Assembly: GCA_950071875.1 (NCBI GenBank) | Contig: CATMNW010000141.1 | Coordinates: 1-6,863 of the forward strand | Direction: 5' to 3' | Source: an uncultured Erythrobacteraceae bacterium | Lineage (GTDB): Bacteria > Pseudomonadota > Alphaproteobacteria > Sphingomonadales > Sphingomonadaceae | Length of the DNA: 6,863 bases | In this document: positions 1-5,850 of the stretch, piece by piece | How positions within the stretch are numbered: the first letter of the stretch is position 1 | Layout of the letters: each line of letters begins with the position of its first letter | Translations under genes and position numbers: made by a program | The notes under the pieces: model-generated | Database searches by the model: none | The model's input: only the letters and a program-made list of their open reading frames with translations | What the model was told of the DNA's origin: nothing

Positions 1-1485
1 TGGCGGACCCCCGGCGCCATTGGCATCGCTGTTGCGGCGACGAGGCGCTTCGCGCTTCTTGGCAATCAGTTCGTCAGTGGCGAGATCGGCCAGGTCGTCA
101 AGATCCTTGATCCCAGCCTTGCCCAGCACCACCAGCATTTCCTCTGTCAGATGCGGCAGTTCGGCAAGATCGTCTTCAACGCCCAGTTCACGGCGCACTT
201 CGCGGTGCCCAGCTTCCTGTCGTTCAAGTGCTTCCTGCGCGCGGCTCTGCAGCTCCTCCGCCAGTTCTTCGTCGAAGCCTTCGATGGTGGCGAGCTCCTC
301 AAGCTGCACATAGGCCACTTCTTCCAGCTCGGCGAAGCCTTCGGCCACCAGCAGCTGCGACAGCGTCTCGTCGACGTCGAGTTCTTCCTCGAACATCTTG
401 GAGCGTTCGGCGAATTCCTTAGACCGCTTCTCGCTCGCCTCTTCCTCGGTCATGATGTCGATCTGGTGACCGGTCAGCTGGCTGGCGAGACGCACGTTCT
501 GGCCGCGACGGCCGATCGCCAGAGACAGCTGATCGTCAGGCACGACGACTTCGATGCGGCCCTCTTCCTCGTCGAGCACGACGCGCGCGACGGTGGCGGG
601 CTGGAGCGCGTTGACGATGAAGGTCGCCTGCTCCTCGCTCCAGGGGATGATGTCGATCTTCTCGCCCTGCAATTCCTGGACGACCGCCTGGACGCGGCTG
701 CCCTTCATGCCGACGCAGGCGCCGACCGGGTCGATGCTGCTGTCGTGACTGATGACGCCAATCTTGGCGCGGCTGCCCGGGTCGCGGGCAGCGGCCTTGA
801 TCTCGATGATGCCATCGTAGATTTCGGGCACTTCCTGCGCGAACAGCTTCTTCATGAAGTCGGGGTGTGCGCGGCTGAGGAAGATCTGCGGGCCGCGATT
901 GTTGCGCTCCACCTTGGTGATCAACGCGCGGACACGTTCGCCGACACGGGCGGCTTCGCGCGGGATCTGCTGGTCGCGGCGGATGACGCCTTCGGCACGG
1001 CCCAGGTTCACGATCACGTGGCCGAATTCGACCGACTTGATCACGCCGGTAATGACTTCGCCTGCGCGGTCCTTGAACTCGTCGTATTGGCGCTCGCGCT
1101 CGGCGTCGCGGACCTTCTGGAAGATCACCTGCTTGGCCGACTGTGCGTCGATACGTCCGAGGTCGACTGGCGGCAGCGGATCGACGATGAAGTCACCGAT
1201 CTTGGCATCGTCCTGCAACTTCTGAGCAGCCTTCAGGTCGACCTGCTTGAAGTAGTCTTCGACCTCCTCGACAACCTCGACGACGCGCCACAGGCGAAGA
1301 TCGCCGGTCTGCGGATCCAACTTGGCGCGGATGTCGTTTTCCGCACCGTAACGGTTGCGGGCAGATTTCTGGATCGCCTCTTCCATCGCTTCGATGACGA
1401 TCGCCTTGTCGATCATCTTTTCCGAAGCGACCGAGTTAGCAATCGCGAGGAGTTCAGCCTTGTTGGCGGAAATGGCACTGGCCAT
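1..1485 (-). CDS. nusA: Transcription termination/antitermination protein NusA (3' end outside window)
   Basis: NusA binds RNA polymerase and nascent RNA and modulates pausing, termination and antitermination in the cytoplasm. The window holds the first 495 codons; the frame is still open at base 1, so the C-terminus is missing. Visible in order are the N-terminal polymerase-binding domain (about residues 1-130), an S1 domain (about 141-206, with GEVITGVIKSVEFGHVIVNL), KH1 with VGACVGMKGSRVQAV (254-268) and KH2 with SLAIGRRGQNVRLAS (321-335). After an acidic linker come two helix-hairpin-helix-like repeats (about 375-475) and a basic patch KKREAPRRR near the edge. The long C-terminal part fits the extended proteobacterial NusA. 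The ATG at 1485 shares one base with the rimP stop (TGATG) and has only a weak AAGG upstream, so translational coupling to rimP is likely. Identification is secure. Confidence 0.97.
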   Translation of the reverse strand, partial: MASAISANKAELLAIANSVASEKMIDKAIVIEAMEEAIQKSARNRYGAENDIRAKLDPQTGDLRLWRVVEVVEEVEDYFKQVDLKAAQKLQDDAKIGDFIVDPLPPVDLGRIDAQSAKQVIFQKVRDAERERQYDEFKDRAGEVITGVIKSVEFGHVIVNLGRAEGVIRRDQQIPREAARVGERVRALITKVERNNRGPQIFLSRAHPDFMKKLFAQEVPEIYDGIIEIKAAARDPGSRAKIGVISHDSSIDPVGACVGMKGSRVQAVVQELQGEKIDIIPWSEEQATFIVNALQPATVARVVLDEEEGRIEVVVPDDQLSLAIGRRGQNVRLASQLTGHQIDIMTEEEASEKRSKEFAERSKMFEEELDVDETLSQLLVAEGFAELEEVAYVQLEELATIEGFDEELAEELQSRAQEALERQEAGHREVRRELGVEDDLAELPHLTEEMLVVLGKAGIKDLDDLADLATDELIAKKREAPRRRNSDANGAGGPP

Positions 1486-2042
1486 CAGTCGTCTGCCTTT
1501 TCTTCTTCGATGTCGTCGGCACCACTCGTATCGAGCGGCTGGGTGGCGGCAATCAGTTCGTCGGTCAAGACGAGCTGTGCCGAATGGATCTGATCGCGCG
1601 GCACGCTCACCTCGCCAGCCTTGCGGTCTGCGATGGTAATCATGTCACCTTCGATACCCTTGAGGGGCCCGCGCAGGTTACGCTGTCCGTCGAAACCCTT
1701 GGTCATAGAGACCTTCGCTTCGTGCCCCGTCCAGTTGGCGAAATCCTTTGCGCGGGTCAGCGGGCGGTCGATGCCGGGACTGGAAACTTCCAGGTGATAG
1801 GCACCGGGCACCAGAACCTCGCCCTCTTCCTCCAGCTCGTCGAGCTTTTCGGAAACCCGGCGCGAAAGCGCGGCGCATTGTTCGATGACCAACTGACCCG
1901 TTGCGGGATCTTCGGCCATGATCTGCAATGCCTCACCACCATCGCCGGCTTCGGAAGGCATCATCTTGACACGCACGAGTTCGAAACCCAGCGCCTGCGC
2001 TTCGGGTTCGATCACTTCGGTCAAGCGTGCAAGATCGGCCAT
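1485..2042 (-). CDS. rimP: Ribosome maturation factor RimP
   Basis: RimP acts in the cytoplasm in maturation of the 30S subunit. The 185-residue product carries the family hallmark YHLEVSSPGIDRPL (82-95), an N-terminal alpha/beta domain starting LTEVIEPEAQALGFELVRVK, and a C-terminal SH3-like part with GPLKGIEGDMITIADRK. It is longer than the roughly 150-residue E. coli protein because of an acidic tail ending IEEEKADD. The start is fixed by two facts: an in-frame TGA (2045-2043) directly abuts the ATG, so no upstream extension is possible, and GGAG at 2051-2048 sits 5 bases upstream. The gene directly precedes nusA with a one-base overlap, the conserved rimP-nusA order; ylxR and infB would be expected beyond the left edge. 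Confidence 0.97.
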   Translation of the reverse strand: MADLARLTEVIEPEAQALGFELVRVKMMPSEAGDGGEALQIMAEDPATGQLVIEQCAALSRRVSEKLDELEEEGEVLVPGAYHLEVSSPGIDRPLTRAKDFANWTGHEAKVSMTKGFDGQRNLRGPLKGIEGDMITIADRKAGEVSVPRDQIHSAQLVLTDELIAATQPLDTSGADDIEEEKADD

Positions 2043-2156
2043 TCATTCTCCAGTATCAGGACGGTTCTCGTAACATCCGGAACGCTCAAGGCGTTTGCGG
2101 CCGGCCCCTTGCGGCGCCAGCCCCTCCAGTGTCGCGACAATGTCGGGATGCAAGGT

Positions 2157-2185
2157 CAGATAGGCGCGAGCGCGCCCTTTGGCAA
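2157..2185 (-). promoter_or_regulatory. Weak candidate sigma-70-type promoter for rimP-nusA
   Basis: On the minus strand TTGCCA (2185-2180) is followed after 17 bases by TATCTG (2162-2157). The -35 matches the consensus at five of six positions, the -10 only at three, so this is a guess made mainly because the 145-bp gap before rimP needs a promoter if rimP is not read through from the upstream gene. A GC-rich inverted repeat occupies the spacer. Confidence 0.25.
2163..2176. repeat. Short GC-rich inverted repeat (GGCGCG/CGCGCC)
   Basis: The stretch GGCGCGAGCGCGCC has perfect 6-base arms around a 2-base centre (realistically a 5-bp stem with a 4-base loop). It lies just past the stop of the minus-strand small membrane gene and before rimP. 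No T-run follows on either strand, so it is not a convincing intrinsic terminator. It could still pause RNA polymerase or slow RNA decay between the two genes. Confidence 0.4.
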
Positions 2186-2187
2186 GC

Positions 2188-2505
2188 CTATTCGTTGCCC
2201 CAGCCGCCTACGCGTTCGCCGTCGGCATTGCGGGTACTTCCGGTGCCCGACCGGCGACCCGATTCGCCATAGCCCCAGCCGTCCTTGCCCATTTCCGCAG
2301 CCCGACGCTCCTCCTGCGCGGCTTCGATGGCTTTCTCGCCGAGGCTTTCCGCGCGAGCGCCGATCTGATCGGCCACAACCGGTGCCGCCGTAGTGGCGCC
2401 CAGCGTGAGAATGCCCGCAAGGATAAGACCACCGATAATGAAGAACGCGAATATCCGCTGAATGCTACCGGTACCGCCGTTAACAATATCGACCAGAGCC
2501 TGCAT
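2188..2505 (-). CDS. Small single-pass membrane protein, function unknown
   Basis: I do not recognise a named family. The 105-residue product begins MQALVDIVNGGTGSIQRIF and has one strong hydrophobic segment (about residues 17-39, FAFFIIGGLILAGILTLGATTAAP). A charged helix follows (about 43-70, IGARAESLGEKAIEAAQEERRAAEMG), then a low-complexity Gly/Arg/Ser-rich tail (GWGYGESGRRSGTGSTRNADG). A GTG nine bases upstream (2514) would also open the frame, but the GGAGGG at 2519-2514 runs into that GTG and lies 8 bases before the ATG at 2505, so the ATG is preferred. The gene follows pspF by 84 bp on the same strand and may be co-transcribed with it. A role in the envelope is inference from the membrane segment and position only. 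Confidence 0.75.
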   Translation of the reverse strand: MQALVDIVNGGTGSIQRIFAFFIIGGLILAGILTLGATTAAPVVADQIGARAESLGEKAIEAAQEERRAAEMGKDGWGYGESGRRSGTGSTRNADGERVGGWGNE

Positions 2506-2589
2506 TTGCCACACCCTCCATGAACCGTGTTCGGATGGATGCTAGGCAGCGAATACGAAAAAATCTTTAAACCGGTCTGGCGGCAAGGA

Positions 2590-3615
2590 TTACCCACCCT
2601 CTTCCATCAAGGCGTGCTTCTTAATGCAATGGCGCAATTGATCATAGCTCAGCCCCAGAGCCTTGGCCGTCTGCCGCTGATTCCACCGATGCTTCCCAAG
2701 AGCATGCTCCACTATAGCGCGCTCATGGGAATCCACAGCCGAACGCAAGTCGTCGATGCTTTCAAAATCCTGTGAAACTTCGCCAGCGGGCGGCGCAGGA
2801 TTGCCGGCACCTTCAACGCGAGACTTCGGTTGCGCCGGTTTCCAGGGGCTGTCGAAGGGATCGAAAATAACGTGGCCGATCGGCTCGTTCCAGTCATCCC
2901 AGCGATAGATCGCCCGTTCGACCACATTGCGTAGTTCGCGGACATTGCCGGGCCAGTCATGCTTTTCCATCTGTTCACGCACATGCGATGCAAAGCCGGG
3001 CCACCCCTCCCAACCCAGCTCCGCCGCCATGCGCCGACCGAAATAATCAGCCAGCACCTCGATATCGCCCTCGCGCACACGAAGTGGAGGCAAGGTAATC
3101 ACTTCGAAGCTTAGGCGATCGAGCAGATCGGCACGAAACTCGCCACGATCCGCCTTGCTCGGCAGGTCCTCATTGGTCGCCGCGACAATACGCACATCCA
3201 CCCGAACCGGTCGGCTGGAACCGATCCGCGTCACTTCTCCATATTCGACTGCGCGCAACAGCCGTTCCTGTGCGCCCATCGAAAGCGTGCCCAGTTCGTC
3301 GAGAAACAGAGTGCCTTTGTCGGCTTCCTCGAACCGACCGACCCTTTGTTTGGTAGCGCCCGTGAAAGCGCCCGCCTCGTGGCCGAAAAGTTCGGCCTCG
3401 ATCAGGGTTTCCGGAAGGGCTGCACAGTTCATGGTGACAAGCGGCTCGTCCCAGCGGGTCGACAGGCGATGGAGACGTTCGGCGATGAGTTCCTTGCCTG
3501 TCCCGCGTTCGCCAATGACCAGTACAGGACGCCGCATGGGCGCAGCACGGCTGGCACGCTCTACCGCATCGAGGAATGGGCCGGACTGGCCGATAAACTG
3601 ATTTTCCCGCTCCAT
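2590..3615 (-). CDS. pspF: PspF, sigma-54-dependent transcriptional activator of the psp operon
   Basis: PspF is a bacterial enhancer-binding protein of the AAA+ class that remodels sigma-54 holoenzyme at psp promoters. The 341-residue product starts directly with the AAA+ domain, as PspF does, without a receiver or other sensory domain. Visible are Walker A GERGTGK (35-41), the sigma-54-contacting GAFTGA loop (82-87), Walker B TLFLDE (102-107), the arginine-finger region FRADLLDRL (160-168), WPGNVRELRNVVERAIYR (221-238) and a C-terminal Fis-type helix-turn-helix NQRQTAKALGLSYDQLRHCIKKH (312-334, two parts). Trp55 in STRWDEP corresponds to E. coli Trp56, the residue known to be needed for repression by PspA. 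ATG 3615 matches the family N-terminus (FIGQSGPFLDAVERAS). No good Shine-Dalgarno precedes it, suggesting low expression. It diverges from the psp operon. Confidence 0.96.
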   Translation of the reverse strand: MERENQFIGQSGPFLDAVERASRAAPMRRPVLVIGERGTGKELIAERLHRLSTRWDEPLVTMNCAALPETLIEAELFGHEAGAFTGATKQRVGRFEEADKGTLFLDELGTLSMGAQERLLRAVEYGEVTRIGSSRPVRVDVRIVAATNEDLPSKADRGEFRADLLDRLSFEVITLPPLRVREGDIEVLADYFGRRMAAELGWEGWPGFASHVREQMEKHDWPGNVRELRNVVERAIYRWDDWNEPIGHVIFDPFDSPWKPAQPKSRVEGAGNPAPPAGEVSQDFESIDDLRSAVDSHERAIVEHALGKHRWNQRQTAKALGLSYDQLRHCIKKHALMEEGG

Positions 3616-3634
3616 GGCCAAGAGATAGGAATTT

Positions 3635-3651
3635 TTACCAATGCTTGGCAA
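3635..3651. promoter_or_regulatory. Imperfect palindrome, candidate PspF upstream activating site
   Basis: TTACCAATGCTTGGCAA has 7-base arms matching at six positions around a TGC centre. Its centre lies about 99 bp upstream of the expected start of the sigma-54 transcript, within the range where PspF enhancer sites occur in enterobacteria, and between the pspF start codon and the promoter. I saw no convincing IHF consensus between it and the promoter. A binding role is inference from position and symmetry; the site could also serve pspF autoregulation. Confidence 0.4.
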
Positions 3652-3715
3652 CAAAAACCAACAGGCAGTTTGTCGAAAAGGCCAAGGTAGCTGGTTTTCC
3701 GCGGGTTTCGGAGTT

Positions 3716-3731
3716 TGGCACACCCCTTGCT
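3716..3731 (+). promoter_or_regulatory. Sigma-54 (-24/-12) promoter of the psp operon
   Basis: TGGCACACCCCTTGCT contains TGGCAC, a 5-base gap and TTGCT, a full match to the sigma-54 consensus TGGCAC-N5-TTGCW, with GG at 3717-3718 and GC at 3729-3730. Transcription should start near 3742, leaving a leader of about 55 bases before the ATG at 3797. The site points into the psp operon and sits in the intergenic region shared with pspF, whose product is exactly the type of activator such a promoter needs. Confidence 0.92.
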
Positions 3732-3796
3732 GAATACTGGACAACAGCAATTTTGCCCCACCGGTTATAAGGTCGGGCCCAAGGGAGGAAACCCAG

Positions 3797-3949
3797 ATGT
3801 ACAACCGCAGCTTCTTCCGCAGCCAACTCGGTCAGGCCGCCATCGCCAGCATCGCTGCCATGGCAACCTTCGTCCTGCTCAGCTCTCAGATCGCGGTGAC
3901 CACCCCCACGCCGGTAGTGGCTGCATACGAGCAGGTCGAAATCGCATGA
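3797..3949 (+). CDS. 50-residue leader membrane peptide of the psp operon, function unknown
   Basis: This is the first open frame behind the sigma-54 promoter. A strong GGGAGGAA (3783-3790) lies 6 bases before the ATG, which makes translation likely. The product begins MYNRSFFRSQLGQAAIASIA, with a basic N-terminus (Arg4, Arg8), a hydrophobic stretch at about 13-29 (AAIASIAAMATFVLLSS) and a tail of small residues with TPTPVVAAYEQVEIA. It may be a single-pass inner-membrane peptide or an exported peptide. Its stop overlaps the ATG of an in-frame upstream extension of pspA (ATGA at 3946-3949). It matches no classical Psp component I know (it is not PspD, PspE or PspG by sequence). Being the first psp cistron suggests a stress-induced membrane role, which is inference. 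Confidence 0.75.
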   Translation: MYNRSFFRSQLGQAAIASIAAMATFVLLSSQIAVTTPTPVVAAYEQVEIA

Positions 3950-4152
3950 CTCTGCCTCCCGATCATGATCCCCTAGGGCCGGAGCGTCTCTCCCCCGACA
4001 GTCCCCACGGCAGCAATGCCGACGAGACCCCGGCCCGCCCCCGCTTGTCGCGCATCGAAGAGGAGGTAGAACGGCTGCGCCGGTCGCCGACTCCGACCCG
4101 TGACAAGGGAGAGTCAAAAGGATCGAACTTTTTTGCCAACGGAGCACCCCTG
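3946..4152 (+). other. Open in-frame extension upstream of pspA (possible alternative start or embedded small ORF)
   Basis: From ATG 3946, which overlaps the leader peptide stop as ATGA, 69 codons run without a stop straight into the canonical pspA ATG at 4153. The translated stretch begins MTLPPDHDPLGPERLSPDSP and contains a charged segment RLSRIEEEVERLRRSP (about residues 35-50). Roughly the first 50 codons have mostly G or C in third position, like the real genes here. The last 17 or so look more like intergenic DNA and contain the pspA ribosome-binding site. It could give a 298-residue PspA form, encode a small protein that has lost its stop, or be untranslated leader. I keep the shorter pspA as the main product. 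Confidence 0.4.
4141..4144 (+). promoter_or_regulatory. Ribosome-binding site that supports the short pspA start
   Basis: GGAG lies 8 bases before ATG 4153, ideal spacing. Together with the family-typical N-terminus MGIFSRTRDI this makes 4153 the main pspA start even though the frame is open further upstream. Confidence 0.8.
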
Positions 4153-4842
4153 ATGGGAATTTTCAGCCGTACCCGCGATATTATCGCCGCCAATTTCAAT
4201 GACATGCTGGATCAGGCAGACGACCCCCAGAAGATGATCCGCATGATCATCCTGGAAATGGAGGAAACGCTTGTCGAAGTCCGCGCAAGCGCGGCGCGTA
4301 CCATCGCGGACCAGAAGGAAATGCACCGTCACACGGTCAAGCTGGACAAGCTCCAGGCCGACTGGAACGAGAAAGCCCAGCTTGCCATCTCCAAGGACCG
4401 CGAAGACCTGGCTCGTGCCGCTCTCGTCGAAAAGAAGAAAGCGGCGGACATGAGCGAACAGCTCAAACAGGAAATTGCCGTGCTCGACGATGCTTTGCGC
4501 GCTTACGAGCAGGATATCCAGAAGCTGCAGAACCGTTTGCGCGAAGCGCGCAGCCGCCAGACCGCCATCGCCGCAAGGCTCGAAAGTGCAGAGAACCGCG
4601 TCAAGCTGCGCAGCCTGATGACCAACGAGCGTGTCGACGATGCACTGTCGCGCTTCGACCAGCTCGAGCGCCGCGTCGATTACGCGGAAGGACGGGCCGA
4701 TGCGCTCAGCATCTCCGACAAGTCGGACAAGCCGAGCCTGGCAGACGAGATCGCCGCGCTAGAAGGCGCTGACGCAATCGACGACGAACTGGAACAGATG
4801 AAAAAGGCGCTCGGAAAAAGCGGCGCCGGCAAGGAGGACTGA
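4153..4842 (+). CDS. pspA: PspA, phage shock protein A (IM30/Vipp1 family)
   Basis: PspA is a peripheral inner-membrane, ESCRT-III-like protein that stabilises damaged membrane and, when free, binds and inhibits PspF. The product has 229 residues against 222 in E. coli. It opens with the amphipathic membrane-binding helix MGIFSRTRDIIAANFNDMLD and the DDPQKMIRMIILEMEETLVEV block (two parts), with Pro25 conserved. It is coiled-coil through about residue 190, with the family signature KDREDLARAALVEKK (81-95) in the PspF-binding hairpin region. It ends with a short helix EIAALEGADAIDDELEQMKK (199-218). GGAG at 4141-4144 supports this start. The pspB ribosome-binding site lies inside its last codons. 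The family assignment is secure; an extended form from 3946 is possible. Confidence 0.97.
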   Translation: MGIFSRTRDIIAANFNDMLDQADDPQKMIRMIILEMEETLVEVRASAARTIADQKEMHRHTVKLDKLQADWNEKAQLAISKDREDLARAALVEKKKAADMSEQLKQEIAVLDDALRAYEQDIQKLQNRLREARSRQTAIAARLESAENRVKLRSLMTNERVDDALSRFDQLERRVDYAEGRADALSISDKSDKPSLADEIAALEGADAIDDELEQMKKALGKSGAGKED

Positions 4843-4846
4843 ACCC

Positions 4847-5143
4847 GTGGAAGAAATCATCATCATCCCCGCCATCTTTATCGGGCTTCCATGGCTGATC
4901 CTTCACTACATCACCAAGTGGAAGACCTCTGCCACGATCACCACCGACGACGAAGTGCTGCTGGAGGAACTCTACAACCTCGCCAAGCGCCTCGATGACC
5001 GGATGGACACGGTCGAGCGCCTGGTCGCCAGCGACAACCCCGAATTCCGTCCCGCCCGCCTCGTCCACGACAGCGAGCAGGACAACCAGCAGCTGCGCGA
5101 ACTCGAACAGCTGATTGCCGAGAAAAAAGGAGCCAACCAGTGA
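4847..5143 (+). CDS. pspB: PspB, envelope-stress membrane protein with extended C-terminus
   Basis: PspB works with PspC in the inner membrane to sense stress and draw PspA away from PspF. The 98-residue product has an N-terminal membrane helix (about 4-21) ending in the typical PWLILHYITKWK, then a coiled coil ELYNLAKRLDDRMDTVERLV (41-60) and the NPEFRP motif (64-69), equivalent to HPNWRD at the C-terminus of the 74-residue E. coli protein. About 25 further residues with a second short helix, QQLRELEQLIAEKK, are extra. The start is GTG 4847, with AAGGAGG at 4831-4837 inside the end of pspA, only 4 bases after the pspA stop. The pspC start overlaps its stop (GTGA). Confidence 0.92.
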   Translation: MEEIIIIPAIFIGLPWLILHYITKWKTSATITTDDEVLLEELYNLAKRLDDRMDTVERLVASDNPEFRPARLVHDSEQDNQQLRELEQLIAEKKGANQ

Positions 5144-5517
5144 ACAGCCCCCGGACTACGCTATACCGCGACAAGCAGAATGCGAAGCTGATGGGCGTTT
5201 GCGCAGGCATCGCGGATTACACCGGCGTCAATGCCTTCTGGGTTCGCTTCGGGCTGATCGCCCTGACCTTCATGGCCGGCGGCTCGACCATTCCCTTCTA
5301 CTTTATCGCAGGGTTCCTGCTGAACAAGAAGCCTGCCCACCTCTATGTCGACCATGACGAGAGCAAATACTGGCAGCGTGTGCGGCAGAACCCGAAGCGT
5401 ACGGCCCGTGAAATCCGCAGCCGCATGAAGGATGTCGATCGGCGCCTGGCAGAAGTGGAAACCTTCTATGTCAGCAGCAATCCGCGCCTTACCGCGGAAA
5501 TCGAACGACTGCGCTGA
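5140..5517 (+). CDS. pspC: PspC, envelope-stress sensor membrane protein
   Basis: PspC is the inner-membrane partner of PspB in activating the Psp response. The 125-residue product has the PspC domain: LYRDKQNAKLMGVCAGIADY (8-27), with the signature GVCAGIA, then VRFGLIALTFMAGGSTIPFY and FIAGFLLNKKPA, covering the hydrophobic region at about 35-62. A charged, probably coiled-coil tail ends in VETFYVSSNPRLTAEIERLR (106-125). That tail corresponds to the MERYVTSDTFTLRSRFRQL end of E. coli PspC and reappears in the downstream small proteins. The start is GTG 5140, with GGAG (5129-5132) 7 bases upstream and a 4-base overlap with pspB. A 27-bp gap separates it from the next gene, which has its own strong ribosome-binding site. 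Confidence 0.95.
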   Translation: MNSPRTTLYRDKQNAKLMGVCAGIADYTGVNAFWVRFGLIALTFMAGGSTIPFYFIAGFLLNKKPAHLYVDHDESKYWQRVRQNPKRTAREIRSRMKDVDRRLAEVETFYVSSNPRLTAEIERLR

Positions 5518-5544
5518 GCCGCACCAACGAGGGGAGAAATCAAA

Positions 5545-5850
5545 ATGGGACTGGAAATACTCGTACCGCTGGCGCCCTTCATCATGGTGCTTGGCATCAT
5601 CTGGCTGGTGAACAATCGCAAGCTGGAAGAAAAGCGCATCACTGCCACTGCAGAAGCAAGTTCCGAAAAAGCGGCGCAGTACGCAAGCCGCGTAGGAGAA
5701 CTCGAAGAGCGCGTGAAAGTGCTCGAACGCATCATCACCGATCGCGGCTACGACATAGCCACGCAGATCGAGGCCCTGCGCGACCAGCGCTCGGTCGAGG
5801 AAACCGGCAGCGGCGTGCCGCTGGATATGAAACAGGGAGAAAAAGCATGA
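5545..5850 (+). CDS. PspB-like membrane/coiled-coil protein, paralogue 1
   Basis: The 101-residue product has an N-terminal membrane helix (about 5-22, ILVPLAPFIMVLGIIWLV). A charged helix predicted to coil follows (about 25-63), then ERIITDRGYDIATQIEALR (61-79), the module also found in the next two genes and at the end of PspC. The tail GVPLDMKQGEKA is almost repeated in the next protein. The layout, one membrane helix then a coiled coil, is that of PspB, but the sequence is distinct. GGGGAG (5531-5536) precedes ATG 5545 by 8 bases. The stop overlaps the next ATG (ATGA). A role as an accessory envelope-stress sensor or PspA adaptor is inference from architecture and operon position. Confidence 0.85.
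   Translation: MGLEILVPLAPFIMVLGIIWLVNNRKLEEKRITATAEASSEKAAQYASRVGELEERVKVLERIITDRGYDIATQIEALRDQRSVEETGSGVPLDMKQGEKA

Noticed and set aside
151..1593. Plus-strand open frame of 480 codons
   Set aside because: It is antisense to nusA and rimP, whose domains are unmistakable. Long antisense frames are common in GC-rich genes.
1584..2393. Plus-strand open frame of 269 codons
   Set aside because: It is antisense to rimP and the small membrane gene, with no ribosome-binding site, and its translation shows no recognisable family.
2512..2514. GTG start for the small membrane gene at 2514
   Set aside because: The GGAGGG motif runs directly into this GTG, leaving no spacing; the ATG at 2505 is correctly spaced.
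2514..2590. Rho-independent terminator after pspF
   Set aside because: A run of six T on the minus strand exists here, but no stable hairpin precedes it, so pspF may read through into the next gene.
3616..3804. Extended pspF start at 3804 (404 residues)
   Set aside because: The extra residues match nothing in PspF and would run across the sigma-54 promoter. The family N-terminus fits ATG 3615.
3715..3945. pspA frame extended further to 3715 (375 residues)
   Set aside because: This start lies inside the sigma-54 promoter, upstream of the expected transcript start, and overlaps the leader peptide in another frame. Only the part from 3946 is plausible.
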